Shown: one piece after another, positions 42,745 to 54,969 of the stretch
Layout of the letters: each line of letters starts with the position of its first letter
Numbering within the stretch: the first letter of the stretch is position 1
Source: Ornithodoros turicata
Taxonomy: Eukaryota; Arthropoda; Arachnida; Ixodida; Argasidae
Length of the DNA: 64,000 nucleotides
Direction of reading: 5' to 3'
Assembly: GCF_037126465.1 (NCBI RefSeq)
Contig: NC_088204.1
Location: 16,064,804-16,128,803, forward strand
The notes under the pieces: generated by a model
What the model saw: the letters and a program-made list of their open reading frames with translations, nothing else
Databases searched by the model: none
What the model was told of the DNA's origin: nothing
Position numbers and translations under genes: made by a program

Positions 42745-44441
42745 CTTCTGAAACTGTAGCAAAAATCATTATTTTAAATGTTCTGCTTCGAAAATGGTTA
42801 CAATGCTTTGGGGAAGAAATATTCAATAAACAAAAAGGCACGAAATAGTAAACACTATGAAATTGTCAAGTGATTGTGCATGTGCAGGTTCTCTGTGGTA
42901 GCTGACTGTGAAAGTTATTAGTCTTTGCTTGTATTTTTCCAGCCCGGTCTAACAATAAATGTTAGATATTCTTGTCTTCACTTAGTACTTTCATCTCGTA
43001 TAATTTTACAAATATTTATTTGGCATTTTTGTATGTTTATATATTTTTATATATTATGTACAATAATTTTATGCAAAGCCGACTGACTTGAGATGAGGAC
43101 TTGAGAGAGGACTGACTCAAGCAAATCGCTCATTATTCTACTTCCAAGATAATAGCAATGTAGAATCTCAACGCAGTTAAAAAGCTCAATCACATCAGCG
43201 TGAATTGAATAGAGTAGAAGAAAAAAAAAAAAAATTTTCTTCTACATTACGCGTTCATTCCTTCTAAAGTCCATATAAATTCCCTAATTCCTATAACAAG
43301 CGCGAATGCTTGAAACATTATTTTTTTTATTTCGAAAATCAGAATATCCTGGTGGTAGAAGCCAAACTTGGAAGGTCGTAAAAAGAAAAATTATATCCTG
43401 TAATACGCGAACTCTATATACGCATACACAACCAGGTGCTCAGGAGCAGGGATTTCCCTATACAGCCCCTCTGGCTTTTTGCTACGCCTCCCCCGAGATT
43501 TCTGACATTGCTCAATACAGCTTGGCTACCGATACATAAACCCATAAACATTCTCCCCCCCTCCCCCTTGAAGCTCAGCACCCCCAACCCCACCCCCTTT
43601 CACAGGTCGATCTCTAGGCAAATTACTGCTCAGGAAAGCAAGTGGCGCCACAAAAAGTGACCCAATGCGAGCCCACCACGGACTCGGTTATCGACCCGTG
43701 CTGCACAGAGGGCAGACTTTGTACCGCGAAGAATCAATAGCAGAGAACAGTCCGGACCTCTGCACACCAACGTGTGTTTTTTTTTTAAGCTCTCGATAAT
43801 TTTAGTGAAACCGCTGCAATACAATATTTTTCCTGGTGGTGGTAATGGCATTGAAGAAAAGAAATGGGAGGTGCGTCACGACTATATGGGACTCGCTACC
43901 CCAGTACACCTACGTAGAGCAAAAAGAAGAAAAAATGGGGAATGGCGGTAAGAGGAAGAGTTCCGTCGGTGAAAGAAAACGAAAAGCCACAGTCGGAGCA
44001 GGAGAGTCAAACACTGTGTAAGTTACAACAGAGTGTCACGGTTGTCAGCACCCAACAGGTGGTACGGTACAAAAGACACGTATAGAAGCAGCCTTTGCGG
44101 CCACCCTGGCGATAGCTGGTTCAAAAATACATTGGGCGTCTTCTCTGGAGAAGTCGTCAAAGGCTACCGCTGATCTTTAACGCCACCTAACGCTAGAATG
44201 TCGCCGCTTTCGGCGAAAATGTTTTGTGAGTATTTATCTCTGTACGATGCAAACCAGTAAAAGAAAAAAAAACAGAAGAAAGAAAAGATAAATGTTCAAC
44301 AAAAACTCGTAGTAGAAACGTTAGTTATTTTCTTGGCTCCGGTGATATCCTTTTTCGAATAGTGACATTCTCACGTTTACGTTCCTCTGCAGTAAGACTA
44401 TACTGTTCCAGTAGGCTCTTACTGGCTCCTTCAGACACGGG
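42745..44441. other. upstream of the granulin gene; no gene recognised
   Basis: AT-rich, with homopolymer runs (A-run near 43221). The granulin promoter and a non-coding first exon are probably here or further up, but I cannot place them. No supported gene. Confidence 0.4.
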
Positions 44442-44446
44442 CTCAA

Positions 44447-45074
44447 CCAACACCACCTATGGATAGAGAAAGCCTGCTTACCCGTCGAGGTGACGTAAAA
44501 ACTACGAGTCAGCCAATCACGGCCGTGTTTTCAACGGACATAACTAATAACGAACGTGCTTTCAGCGGTCGTAGCTATGAACACGAGCCACTGTCAGCCG
44601 CTTGGGCTGCCACAGAAAGCCTGTGTATCAAAATCGCCACTGACTACTTTCCTCGTCGCCTGTATGGAAAAGCAACTGGTTCTTTCTCCGAGCACCTTAT
44701 TATCATTGCAGTTGTGAACATTACAACGGTCTGGCGTAATCTGTTCACTTATTCCTATAACGAGACATGGCAGAATGCCAAGAGAACCACTGTCGTCTGC
44801 GAGTAGTGAGCATCCTCGCATACTACGTGGGAAAACAAAATAAATCGCAAAACGGCCCTATATTTTTCTTCAGACATTTTTTTTGAGGGGGGAAAGCGTG
44901 TTGCACTTTTAGTCTACAGGTTCAAATTTGCCAAGTTAGATGCAATCATCTGCTAGTTCTTGAATTCGCAGAACGGCGAATCGCGGTAGCAGAGAGATCT
45001 GACGATATGTGTCCACGTAGCGAAGGAAGGAGAGGAGGCTTTAAGCAGGCCTTTCTGTAACTAGGTGGCGTTGG
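44447..45074. mobile_element. non-autonomous DNA element, CCAACRCCACCTA ends, copy B
   Basis: It begins CCAACACCACCTA and ends TAGGTGGCGTTGG, flanked by the 5-bp repeat CTCAA (44442-44446 and 45075-45079). It is homologous to 13721-14160 but carries about 175 bp of extra sequence after GGGCTGCCACAG (about 44613-44790). No coding capacity. Confidence 0.8.
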
Positions 45075-45079
45075 CTCAA

Positions 45080-45746
45080 CCAGCCGTTGTCCCCGGAACG
45101 AAGACTGATTCGAGATAGAAATTGAAACGAGTCGTCGCGTTCTCTCGCATTTACTTCTCCATTACGTTACAGGAAGTGTCTAGAGGTCCGTCGGAGGTCC
45201 GTCTAGAGGTCCGTTATGCATCGGAGTCCGTCGGACGCACTCCGCTTTCAACATCACGGAGCCCCCCGCACGGGTCCTGACAATTTTACGCTCGCTTCCG
45301 CCAAATGGGAGCCTAACTTGATACAGAATGATGACAGGAAACTAACTCAAAAAGTACTTGTAACCTTGGCTGGGCATTCGTTTGGTTGGCATCACCACCC
45401 TGCAAGTCGGTTTCACCTCACCCTTCATGCAATGTCGGGTTAGATCAATTGTTAGGTTAGGTTAGTTTAGTCTAGTCAGGTTAGTAGAAGTTACCTTCGT
45501 GCAGCTGTAGGTTAGGTTAGATTAAGCTCTAGCTATCCGAATGACACGTGTTATTCACGGTTGACGAATGTTTACCCTACGAGCTTTTGTAGACACATGG
45601 CGACGTAGGCACAACATCCGCTGAAATATTTCTTTGACAAATCTTCGTCTTTCTGCCTACACACACACACCACACGCACGCACGCAAACACAAACTAACA
45701 ATAATAAAACCCGAAAACACTCAAGCTGTATAACTGGGTGTCCGCC
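45080..45746. other. no gene; short TTAGG-like run
   Basis: GGTTAGGTTAGTTTAG and similar text at about 45448-45525 resembles degenerate arthropod telomere repeat. AGGTCCGTC repeats occur near 45180-45215. Confidence 0.4.
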
Positions 45747-47597
45747 CATTTGGTCGAACGCCGTTTGGTCGACGCCGTTTGGTCGAGCGTCGTTTGATCG
45801 AAAGCCGCTTGATCGACTCCGCTTGTTCGAAAGGCGTTTGTCCGAAGGGAGTTCAAAGCGCATGCACTGTCGTCCGCACCTCTTTTTATGTAACTTTGGA
45901 CTCGAGCATACATTAACATGTATGGCTTGTTTAGTCACTATCTGTCAGAGCGGAAAAACCTATCAGGTTAGTCGAACGGGCTATGGTTAACAACCCAGGC
46001 CCTTGGACAGTTTTTTGGATACGAAAAAGTGGGTTAGTATGAGGAATGTGTTTACGGGCAAGCGGATTACACACAGTTAAATGTTCCTTAGGATAACGGC
46101 ATTTAGAACTGCAGCTTTGTTTCTTTCTGTTTCTTTCTTTTTTTTTTTCATTTCAACATTCCAAGTGAACCAAGAAATAAAATCGATAAAACTACAGCTG
46201 CCGTTTCGATCAAACGGCGTTCGATCAAAGGGCTTTCGACCAAATGTCCCGCATTCGATCAAACGGCTTTCGACCAAACGGCATTTGATCAAACGTCGAA
46301 CGCCGTTTGATCGAAGACGTTTGACCGAACGCCGATTGGTAGAATGCCGGTTGATCGACGCCATTTGTTCGAAGGGAGTTCAAAGCTGGATGCTCTGTGC
46401 CGTCCGCACCTCTTTTTATGTAACTTTTGACTCGAGCATACGGAGCAGGCAATCAGTGTCCTCTGCATTTTGATTTTTTTTTTGCTTTTTGCAGCCGAAA
46501 AGGGGAGGCCACTGGTTTTTTGAAGAGGTTTGTCATTTACGAACCAGTGAGACACATGTTGAAGAAAGTCGCCCCAAGTTTTGAGCAGCCGATAGTCTAT
46601 GCTTCTTCTGGGCACCCTTTACGGGATAACGGGACAGCCATATGCGCGCGAAAGCCACTCGAAGTCTGTGTATGCTAAGAAGGAAATTCCGCCATGGTAC
46701 AACGAAAGATATTAAACTAACCGCATTTAAAGCTTTAGTTCAACCTTGTTTATGGTATGCATATGCAGTGTGGAATCACTACAGGTGCACGCCACAAAAA
46801 AAAAAAAAAAAAGAAGAAGACAAAGTACAAAGATATGCTGCCCTGCTTATCTTGTCAAGGTTTCGAAGGACTCCTTCGGTTACATGTCTGTTGAAAGAGT
46901 TAAATTTAGATACACTTGCACATAGACTAAAAGTAAATAAACTGAAACTATTCTGTCTCCTATTTACAAAAAATAATGCTTTGTTAAAATTGGTTCACAT
47001 TCAACGCGAATAAATCATCAAAAATGTCATTTATTTATTGTTTGTTTGTTTGCCCAAATATTTAATATTTGACATCAATGATTTGACAAAGGTTTGGGGG
47101 ATATATTTACTAAAACAAAGTAACAAAAAGGAAGAAAGGTCAGCCAAACTACATGTAGTCGACTTGCTATACCGTAAAAAAAAAAGAAAACAAAGAAAAA
47201 AAAAGGGAAACGGAAACATTAGCATGTATGGCATATTTAGTCACTATGTGTCTGAGCGGAAGAACTGATCAGGTTGTCGAACGGGCTATGGTTAACAACC
47301 CAGGCCCTTGGACCGCTTTTTGGATACGAAAACGTTGGTTAGCACGAGGAATGTGTTTACGGACAAGCGGATTACACACAGTTAAATGTTCCTTAGGATA
47401 ACGGCATTTAGAACTGCAGCTTTGTTTTTGTTTTTGTTTGTTTCATTTCAACACTCCAAGTAGACCAATAAAGAAAATCGATCAAACGACCGCTGCCGTT
47501 TCGATCAAACGGCGTTCGATCAAACGGCGTTCGAGCAAATGGCTTTCGACCAAATGTCCCGTGTTCGATCAAACGGCTTTCGATCAAATGTCCCGGG
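45747..47597. repeat. duplicated block with CGATCAAACGGCG minisatellites
   Basis: Arrays of about 15-17-bp units (TTTCGATCAAACGGCG and its complement) lie at 45747-45857, 46196-46383 and 47487-47597. The text between them (containing GGGCTATGGTTAACAACC and GGATTACACACAG) occurs at 45907-46195 and 47214-47486. The whole is therefore a duplicated unit, the second copy being split by a LINE at GACTCGAGCATA. Confidence 0.8.
46442..47214 (+). pseudogene. LINE 3' fragment
   Basis: The frame at 46642-47013 has LRRKFRHGTTKDIK, QPCLWYAYAVWNHY, KVQRYAAL and LKELNLDTLAHRLK, the pattern of the C-terminal part of LINE reverse transcriptase polyproteins downstream of the catalytic domain. An A-rich insertion interrupts it near 46796. 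The catalytic domain is missing. Confidence 0.7.
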
Positions 47598-48513
47598 ACC
47601 GTATAACTGGCATCTGTTACTGGCACTGGTATTCTTTTGCTTGCCATCACCATTCTGCAAGTTAGATTCACCTCCCTTTGACACCTTGACGCCGGCACCC
47701 CCCTGAGTGTGCGCAGGAAGCTCCGGCACCCCCTAACAAAATCCAGGAGCCTAACCTAACCCAACCCAACCCAACCTAACCTATCTAGATCTAACCCGAC
47801 ATTGCTAGCAGTGTGAGGTGAAGCCGACTTGGAGAATGGTGACGTCAAATACGGGCGATACAAGTGAATTCAAATATAGTCGCGGATGCATGCAGTCCAG
47901 AACAGATGTTTTCCAATTTTACCTCGCAATGTCTAAGTTCACACACCTTTCCAAACGGGGTCCCTATGCCACCTCTTCGTTCGGCTGCTACCAGCCCAGC
48001 ACTGTCTGAAAGGCAACAAACGGCTGTCAATTGAAGCACGAGCCGCAAGAGGGACGTTATGTGCTCGTCGAGGAGTTATTATCACCGTCTCGCGTTTACA
48101 GAAGGGAGAGGGAGATAATATTTCCCTTACAGATGGCTGGGGTTGAACCGTTGAACACAGAAAACATGATACTAACGACAAAGTCCACTTGAAGCACTCG
48201 ATGCGATATGGAAGAAAAATATGTATGGGAACGGCCGAAGCGGTGAATGGTCTCCTCTTTCAAGTGAGAAGGTCCTCGCGGTTATCTAAACGCATGATTC
48301 TGAGAGTGCAAAGGAGGTTGCAGGTTGCACCTTTAGCTGGAAAACTTGAAAGCAATAGGGTGAAACCAAAGGGCAATTGTGATGCGTTCTGACGAACGCA
48401 TCGTGCCAAGGCCAACATGTGAAAAGAGTCTGCAACGGACAAGGACCAATGAAAGCAGAGCTGGGCATCGAAGCGGTACGGTACCAGAAAACCCGGGCTA
48501 TCTTATTCAGAAC
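47598..48513. other. no gene recognised
   Basis: Short open frames without motif, apart from the CCTAA-like run noted at 47752. Confidence 0.4.
47752..47790. repeat. CCTAA/CCCAA degenerate telomere-like run
   Basis: CCTAACCTAACCCAACCC and following text match a degenerate complement of TTAGG. It is short and interstitial. Confidence 0.5.
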
Positions 48514-48769
48514 GAGATTATTAGAGATGGGACGAATCCAGAATTTCCCGAATCCGAATCCGAATCCAAGGAAGGTTATGAGAATCCACGAATCTTACGA
48601 ATCTTCGAATCTTTCGAATCCTTTCTTCAAAAAGAGTTTAAGAAGCCCGGAAAAAAACTCTTCTACTGAAAAGTGTTTTGAAGGAGCATTTGATATCTTT
48701 GTTTAATAATAAAAAATAAAAAAAATTTCGGGAGAAGACATACCCACCCAGTCAGCACTGATTCTTGCA

Positions 48770-48985
48770 GTGACATTGCACCAATATTGCCATGCAATAT
48801 TGATGTTATGTTGCTAATGGCCGCTTTCGATATTCTGCAACGATGTTATTGAAACAACATTGCAAAAATGTGACATTGCAATGCTGATGTGACATTGCTA
48901 AAGACCGGCTTCGTTATTTTGCAACAATATTACAGAAACGGCATTGCAAAACTGTGATATTGCAATGTTGATGCAGCATTGCGAT
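48770..48985. repeat. ATTGCA-rich two-copy repeat
   Basis: Two copies of a roughly 107-bp phrase containing TGACATTGCAATG and TTTGCAAC are found in tandem with substitutions. Confidence 0.6.
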
Positions 48986-49097
48986 TGACAAGTTATTGTA
49001 TAGTGTAGCAACAGTTGTTGTAGTTACAAAAGCAACACTACAGTCTTGGTGGTGTATGTGCAAGTGAGCACAGTATGCTTACATATTCAGTAATCGT

Positions 49098-49252
49098 CCT
49101 GCTCCTGGGCAGACTTCAAGGGAATGGTGGCGACAATCGTCTGGAAAGCCTACCGCGAAGCCCTGGGAAAACCGCAGACAGCACTGTCAGGATTCGAACC
49201 CGTGTTACCTCCCAAAAAGGCGATCATTCTAACCACTATGTCACGCGAGGGC
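49098..49252 (-). mobile_element. tRNA-derived SINE fragment
   Basis: The minus strand shows CTCGCGTGACATAGTGG (A-box-like), GGGTTCGAATCC-like text near 49195 and a body with CTTGAAGTCTGCCCAGGA, as in the other SINEs of the window. Confidence 0.65.
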
Positions 49253-49899
49253 TCAAGGGCTGTGGTCGCACTGACGCTATGGAAGAACGACATATCGAGG
49301 GTCAGCGCGCATTCACATGTGCGTATGAATGGATTGCAATTAATTTCAAGTTCTCGGTCAGATTAATTTTCTTGGAGATTCTGTTGTCCTCGTCTCGGTC
49401 CTTTTGTCCATAGTCATCTCCCATAGTGCGTCCGCAGTGTTGTCCCAGAATATGTCTCTCACAGTCTGAATTAATTATCCCCATAATGGTCACACAAACT
49501 GTAATGTTCCCTCACTGCAGCACGTGAAACATTGCCTAAGCATCATAATCGTAATGTTTCTAAAACGCATCGTCGTAAAATGCTGCACCAACACAGAACT
49601 AGAGGCATTGCGGTAGGTAACATTCCATTTGTGCATGAAACGTTCCCGCAACATTTGAACACGTCGTCAAAAACAAACTGAATACCTTACCTAGCAGATA
49701 CTAAATACTTGCTCTGCTGCCGGCCAAGCAGGCTTGGAGGCGCCGATTTTAAAAAGAAACAAACAAACGTGATTGGTGGATTCGAAAGATTCGATTCGCA
49801 GTTTTGGGCAATGGGATTCGGATTCGCGAATCTCGAATCCCTGCCTAATTAAGATTCGTGAATTCGCGGATTCGGTTGGCACATCCCTAGAGATTATTA

Positions 49900-51984
49900 T
49901 CGACGCACAAGACATTTGTAAAATATCTTCCTTTTCTTTTCTTCTTTTCCTTATTTGTTCCCTAACTACCTAAAATCCTCAAAGACTGAGAAGACGCGAG
50001 TTCAGCGGTCGTCCTGTTTGCTGTCTTTGCCCATGTGTCAGAGATCACAAAATCAACAATTAAGTGTGTAGCAGCTGCCCCCCAAATCCCTGTCTCTATC
50101 CATGGTGTATTGGGACACCCGTATGCTGCACGTCACACTAAATCACAGAATGGCGTGTTCCCCTGGTTGATCCGTTGTCACCGCAGACATTAGAGGCATC
50201 GAGTAGGACAAATCTACGGGGTGTCTAGACTTGATGCTTGATTGACGAACAAAAGGGAGGGGGATATATGTTCATATGAAAACAGAACTTCGACTTGAAA
50301 GCACAGTTTCGCAACTTTTTTCCGTCAATCTTCAAAGAGTGGTTAGACATATTTATTATCTGATGTACCATGATCAGCTTTCTCTTTCCTGTTTTTCTTT
50401 TCTTTATTTTTATTTATTTATGTATTTGTTTATTTTGTCTTCAGGAGAAGTACTGGGCTTCATGATTGGTTCCGTAAAAGAATTCTATTTCGCCACTTTT
50501 TCGAAGAACAACACGTGGGCTCATGTCGACGTGCCGAAAGGAGTCTGCATATCAGGCAGGACACCATCATGCGCTTAAACGAAATATTATCGTGTTCGTT
50601 TGTGACTCTGCAACCAAAGTACAGCCACAATGTTTCCAAGCGACAATGGGAAAAAAAAAAAAAAACAACGGAAAATGATAATCGACTCCGTGTTTTAAGA
50701 ACCCTCACCGGCAACAATTGGTCATCGTGCGACGTCTCCTTGTGAGTACAAACACTGCGAACTGATATACTATACTCAAGAGCAACTCCTACAGGTCCTC
50801 CCAGAGGTCGTTATCTTCGGACACATACATTGCCACTGAATCTCACAAAGTCAAGTTGATCTGATTAAAGTGTATTGTTTCGCACAATATGTGCTGTGTC
50901 AGCCTCCAAATGGGGAAACTTTCAGGTTATTGTCGCTTCACACGTGATCACGTGATCACGGCTAAAGGAAAGGTGTTTAGAGCTCGTAGGCTTCCGTTTT
51001 TTTCGCTTCGGAGCACGTTCACAAGTACAGTATTTTCGATAATTAAACTTCTGTATGCAGCAAGGCGATAAGTCGCTTTTCAATGTTTCTGTTGTAATGA
51101 CATGTGAATACCAGAATGTGCCCGACAAAGAACCGTATTGCAATTTGCTAAATTTGTTGTTGTATTGCAGGCCCCTTTTCTACATACTCATACAAATCGT
51201 GCAGCTTATCTTTTCCGTCTTTCTTTCTTTCTTTTTTTTTTTTTTTTAACGATGCGGACGAGAACTTCAACTTCCATTCGAGTGACATGTTCTTCCTACC
51301 TCACCACCGTGTCAGCAGTGCTACGGAGCATCGTGATCGGAATAACGTGCGCACTGTGTTAATCAGTCGTATTATGCTGGTCATCTATAGGACATTATTT
51401 CCAATAGTGTGCTCGTTTAGCAGCACAATAGGCCCATCAGCATTGTTTAGCCATCAAGGTCGACTTATTAAAACCGTTATTTTTTTATTTAATTATTCAT
51501 TTATTTATCCTATACTATTTTTCAATTTTTTATTTATTATTTTATTTATTTTTTGCACCTAAATTCAGTGAATGCCGTGTCGAAAAAGACGACAAGCATG
51601 TTCCTTGATTTTGTTCAATTTATGGTAACTCACACATGCTAACCGGGGATGCATGTACAATATAGACACATACATGTATGGTACATATTTTGCATTTGCG
51701 GTGTTCGAGGAATACCAGGTGCAATCCCCTTACCGAATAGTATTCACTTGAAGTTTTCTCGATCTGGAATTTTTGGACTTTTCCCCTTATTGCATACAGA
51801 GGTTCAATCGTACCATCTGGTTCACCACGCATCTGAACTTGAAAATGCGGAATCACGAGAATCACGGTTGTGACAAAATATGTGTTTCGTCTGCTTAGTC
51901 TTGCAATCTCGATCTTCCCTTGCGTTCAAAGCTGCGGGACTCAGAAAGCGGGAGGCCCACGGAAACAGCGGTTGAACCGGCCTC
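49900..51984. other. no gene recognised
   Basis: T-rich and A-rich runs near 50400, 50650, 51230 and 51480. A pyrimidine tract ending TTTTGTCTTCAG at about 50443 resembles an acceptor, but the frame after it carries no motif that I recognise. Confidence 0.4.
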
Positions 51985-52200
51985 GGTAGATCTGTTGGTA
52001 GGTAGCATGCCCGTCTACTGATCCTGAGGTCGCGGGTTCGACCCGGGTTAGGAAGCCAGCAACTTGGTCGCAGGGTACGACTTCAACTAAGGCGCGTCGT
52101 GTGCTAAGATTCCCTCAGGCTGCAAAAATAATCCACGGACCGACCACGTGGCGTTCTTCATGATCATATAATTGTCTCGCAGCGTTAAGCCACACACCTG
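51985..52200 (+). mobile_element. second tRNA-derived SINE family
   Basis: The head GGCCTCGGTAGATCTG has an A-box-like TAGATCTGTTGGTAGG, and CGCGGGTTCGACCCGGG is a B box. The body ends with ATGATCATATAATTG and CGTTAAGCCACACAC, a tail shape I associate with arachnid SINEs. Confidence 0.7.
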
Positions 52201-52319
52201 GGAATTTTTCGAACGCTGAAACGCTCGTATTTTCGTGCACTTTGAAAAAACATCGAAGCCTTCTCCCGTGGTGTCAACGGTAGTGACGTGGGTACAAACC
52301 TATCCCCGCCGATGTATAA

Positions 52320-52965
52320 CACCCCTGTCACACGGCAAAATGAATGCCATTACCAGAGAACGATATTTGCGCTCAATGACATCCGCTTCGTGTCACTCGG
52401 TGAAACCAAATGGCAATGCATGCGAATGATATTCGCTCGGCTGATGACATTCGCTTTTCCCTCTCGCACCACCAGCGTACCCTCGGAGTAGAGAGGTATC
52501 AAAAACATCAACGATAAACCGTTCGAAGAAATGAAAGACGAATGTAAAGTTGTACTGAAATATTTTGTCACGAATTTGATAATTTTTTGACACGAAGGAA
52601 GGAAGGCCAATTACACTGTTTTTTTGGAGAACTACCCTCGTTTCCTGTCGTCACGTTGCCAAGTTGCAGATTGGCTTTTTAGTTGTCTTTGTGGTACTTA
52701 GCCAATTAAGTTTCTTGGAAAAGACAACTATTTTGTGAAATAATATAATGTTTCGGTAGTTTCCAGCAAAAGAAATAAAACCATAACTAATGTATTTGCA
52801 TAATGCTTCATATGTTCGGCCCTGGTGTCTTAATTATCGACACTGACATCGTTTTACGAATGACATTCTGTTTCTTCGTGTAGCTCGATGTAAAAGAAAC
52901 GAATGACATTCGGTGCGGTTGTTATTCGCTGGGAATATCATTCGGTTTCTCGTGTGACAGGGGTG
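52320..52965. mobile_element. MITE with CACCCCTGTCACAC ends
   Basis: A 646-bp element from CACCCCTGTCACACGG to TCGTGTGACAGGGGTG, flanked by TATAA on both sides (52315-52319, 52966-52970). ATGACATTCG-like words repeat inside both arms. The centre is AT-rich without coding capacity. Confidence 0.8.
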
Positions 52966-53086
52966 TATAAGGCTGTGGTGTAAGGACGCATCATGGGCAC
53001 TCTGGCAATTTGCGGGTTCAGTGTCACTGCAGGTTGCGGGCAAAACGCAGGTCTACCCACACAGCGTTACTGTGCTGTGCAGCAGG

Positions 53087-53289
<203 letters not shown>

Positions 53290-54180
53290 GCATGGGACGA
53301 TGATGTGGTGGGTTATTTACCGCCGAAACATAGGAAGTGCGGATACAGAATGCAATAGAACAATTAATACTATCACACCATTGTTCTTCTTCTGGCAGCC
53401 TGCTCTGGAACTAACGTCCAGTTGGAACTAACGTCCATGTGTTTCGTTACACATTAAAAACAAGGGAGTTGGAATTTGGAAACAATATTGTTAGGGAACC
53501 AGACACATGTGTTCGTATGTTCTTGTAGACAAGCAAGTTCTTGCGCACCCACACTGTCGGCAACACATTTGAAGGGAGAAGGTGAGTATACTCAACATGT
53601 GAACATCCCGAACGATGTACGATATACTTAGAGTGTTTAGTGTAAGACGTGCATCCGGAGTCCATTTCGTTCCTCCCTTTCGTTCCTCCATTCCAATCTG
53701 TTTGGAGCTGCAGAAATAAGCAGCGCTGCTATACGTGTACACGTAATAGAGCGATCGGGAGAAAGAAGGGTACAATATAGCGCTATATTTATTTGCCAGT
53801 CGTTCCGCTTACAATGCCACTCAAGATTATACCGCCATGAATATGTCTGGTCTAATTATGTCATTGCATCCTACGTGTATGCCACTATATTCTCGCAAGC
53901 TATTGTTTCTGTGCCTTGCAAAGTAAGCAATACAAAATTAGTTTCTAGTTTTGAGCAGCACGACGGGGCGTAATTTGGAGGCTTGAGAGGCCGCGAATGT
54001 GCCGTTGCTGGGAAACCAGGATGACATCATCTGCTCTTGGTGAAACCGAAACTATGCTTTGCCAGTTTTTGCACACAAAAGAACAGAGATCCTCGAAAGG
54101 CGCAATGTTCAGGGACAGTATGTTTTCGCCCATTTATAACTATAGCGTTTTGTTCGCCCAGTGATTAGTGGGCTTTTTAC
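53290..54180. other. no gene recognised
   Basis: No motif-bearing frame or clear repeat. Confidence 0.4.
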
Positions 54181-54330
54181 GTTTTTGTACGCCGTCGCCT
54201 TTGCGTACGTAACGGATAACGTGGTGGTTCTGCGCAATGCGCAAAGCTCAGTTTATGTATTGCGCGTGCGCAGAACGACCAACGCTACCCCTTGCGTACG
54301 CAAACGCGGTAGCGTACGATATACAAAAAC
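54181..54330. mobile_element. short foldback element
   Basis: The left arm GTTTTTGTACGCCGTCGCC, TTTGCGTACG, TTCTGCGCAATGCGC mirrors the right arm (GCGCGTGCGCAGAA, CGTACGCAAACGCGG, ATACAAAAAC). The arm text recurs near 9885-9910. Confidence 0.65.
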
Positions 54331-54896
54331 TCACACTTTGTGGCAACCTGTCGGTTACGCCGCTAGCGGCGTAGGGCTCTTGGTGTTACATAATTCGAGT
54401 AGCGGGTGCAACACTGAAGACATGACGCGACCTATACGATCAAACACGACCAACTTGCATTCTGTCATTACTTTTCAGACACAATCCTTTGTTAACAAAC
54501 CCAACGTAAAACTTACCGACCGATGAGCACTGAAACCTTATTGCGCTGCCGAGCACTCTTCTTCCCTCTGTATATTATAACAGCAGCGCTGTTCGTATTA
54601 TGCTCACGTTGTTGGGTATCGTGCGTGCCGCTCGCAAGCTACAAACTCGGTCCACAAGACATTGCACCCATCCAATGTAAGCGAAGCGAGCGAAGACGCG
54701 ACATAGCCGCAACCGCAAGGCTTCCCACTTGACGGCTTCCGCATATAGTGAACGCAGGATGTCACCCGAGATGGCGAGCTCCGACGAGCTATATCTCGAT
54801 TATGAATGTGTGCATGAGTGAGCACAAATGTAAGAGTGAAAGCAGGATGAGTGAGAGAGTGTAGCTGGTTTGTCCCTTCAGATGGATGGGAGGCGT

Positions 54897-54969
54897 GTTA
54901 GCTTAGCTCAATTGGTAGAGCCCTGGACCGGTAATCCAGAAGATGTGGGTTCGAGTCCTACAGCTGGCT
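54897..54969 (+). tRNA. tRNA-like cloverleaf, anticodon GGT (Thr), probably pseudo-tRNA or SINE head
   Basis: All four stems can be drawn: acceptor GTTAGCT/AGCTGGC (7 pairs including two G-T), D stem GCTC/GAGC, anticodon stem CTGGA/TCCAG with loop CCGGTAA, and T stem GTGGG/CCTAC with loop TTCGAGT. TTTT follows at 54973. Against a working gene: position 33 is C instead of T, and GGT is an unusual anticodon for eukaryotic tRNA-Thr. Confidence 0.5.

Larger units (their letters stand above)
48524..49889. mobile_element. foldback-like element with GATTCG-rich ends
   Basis: The left end starts GAGATGGGACGAATCC and continues with GAATCCGAATCCGAATCC. The right end has inverted GGATTCGG units and ends GGCACATCCCTA. 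The direct repeat GAGATTATTA (48514-48523 and 49890-49899) flanks it. Inside are ATTGCA-rich duplicated text (48770-48985) and a SINE. Confidence 0.7.

Noticed and set aside
50443..50578. A possible exon after the tract TTTTGTCTTCAG
   Set aside because: The acceptor looks good, but the frame is short, ends without a convincing donor and has no partner exon.
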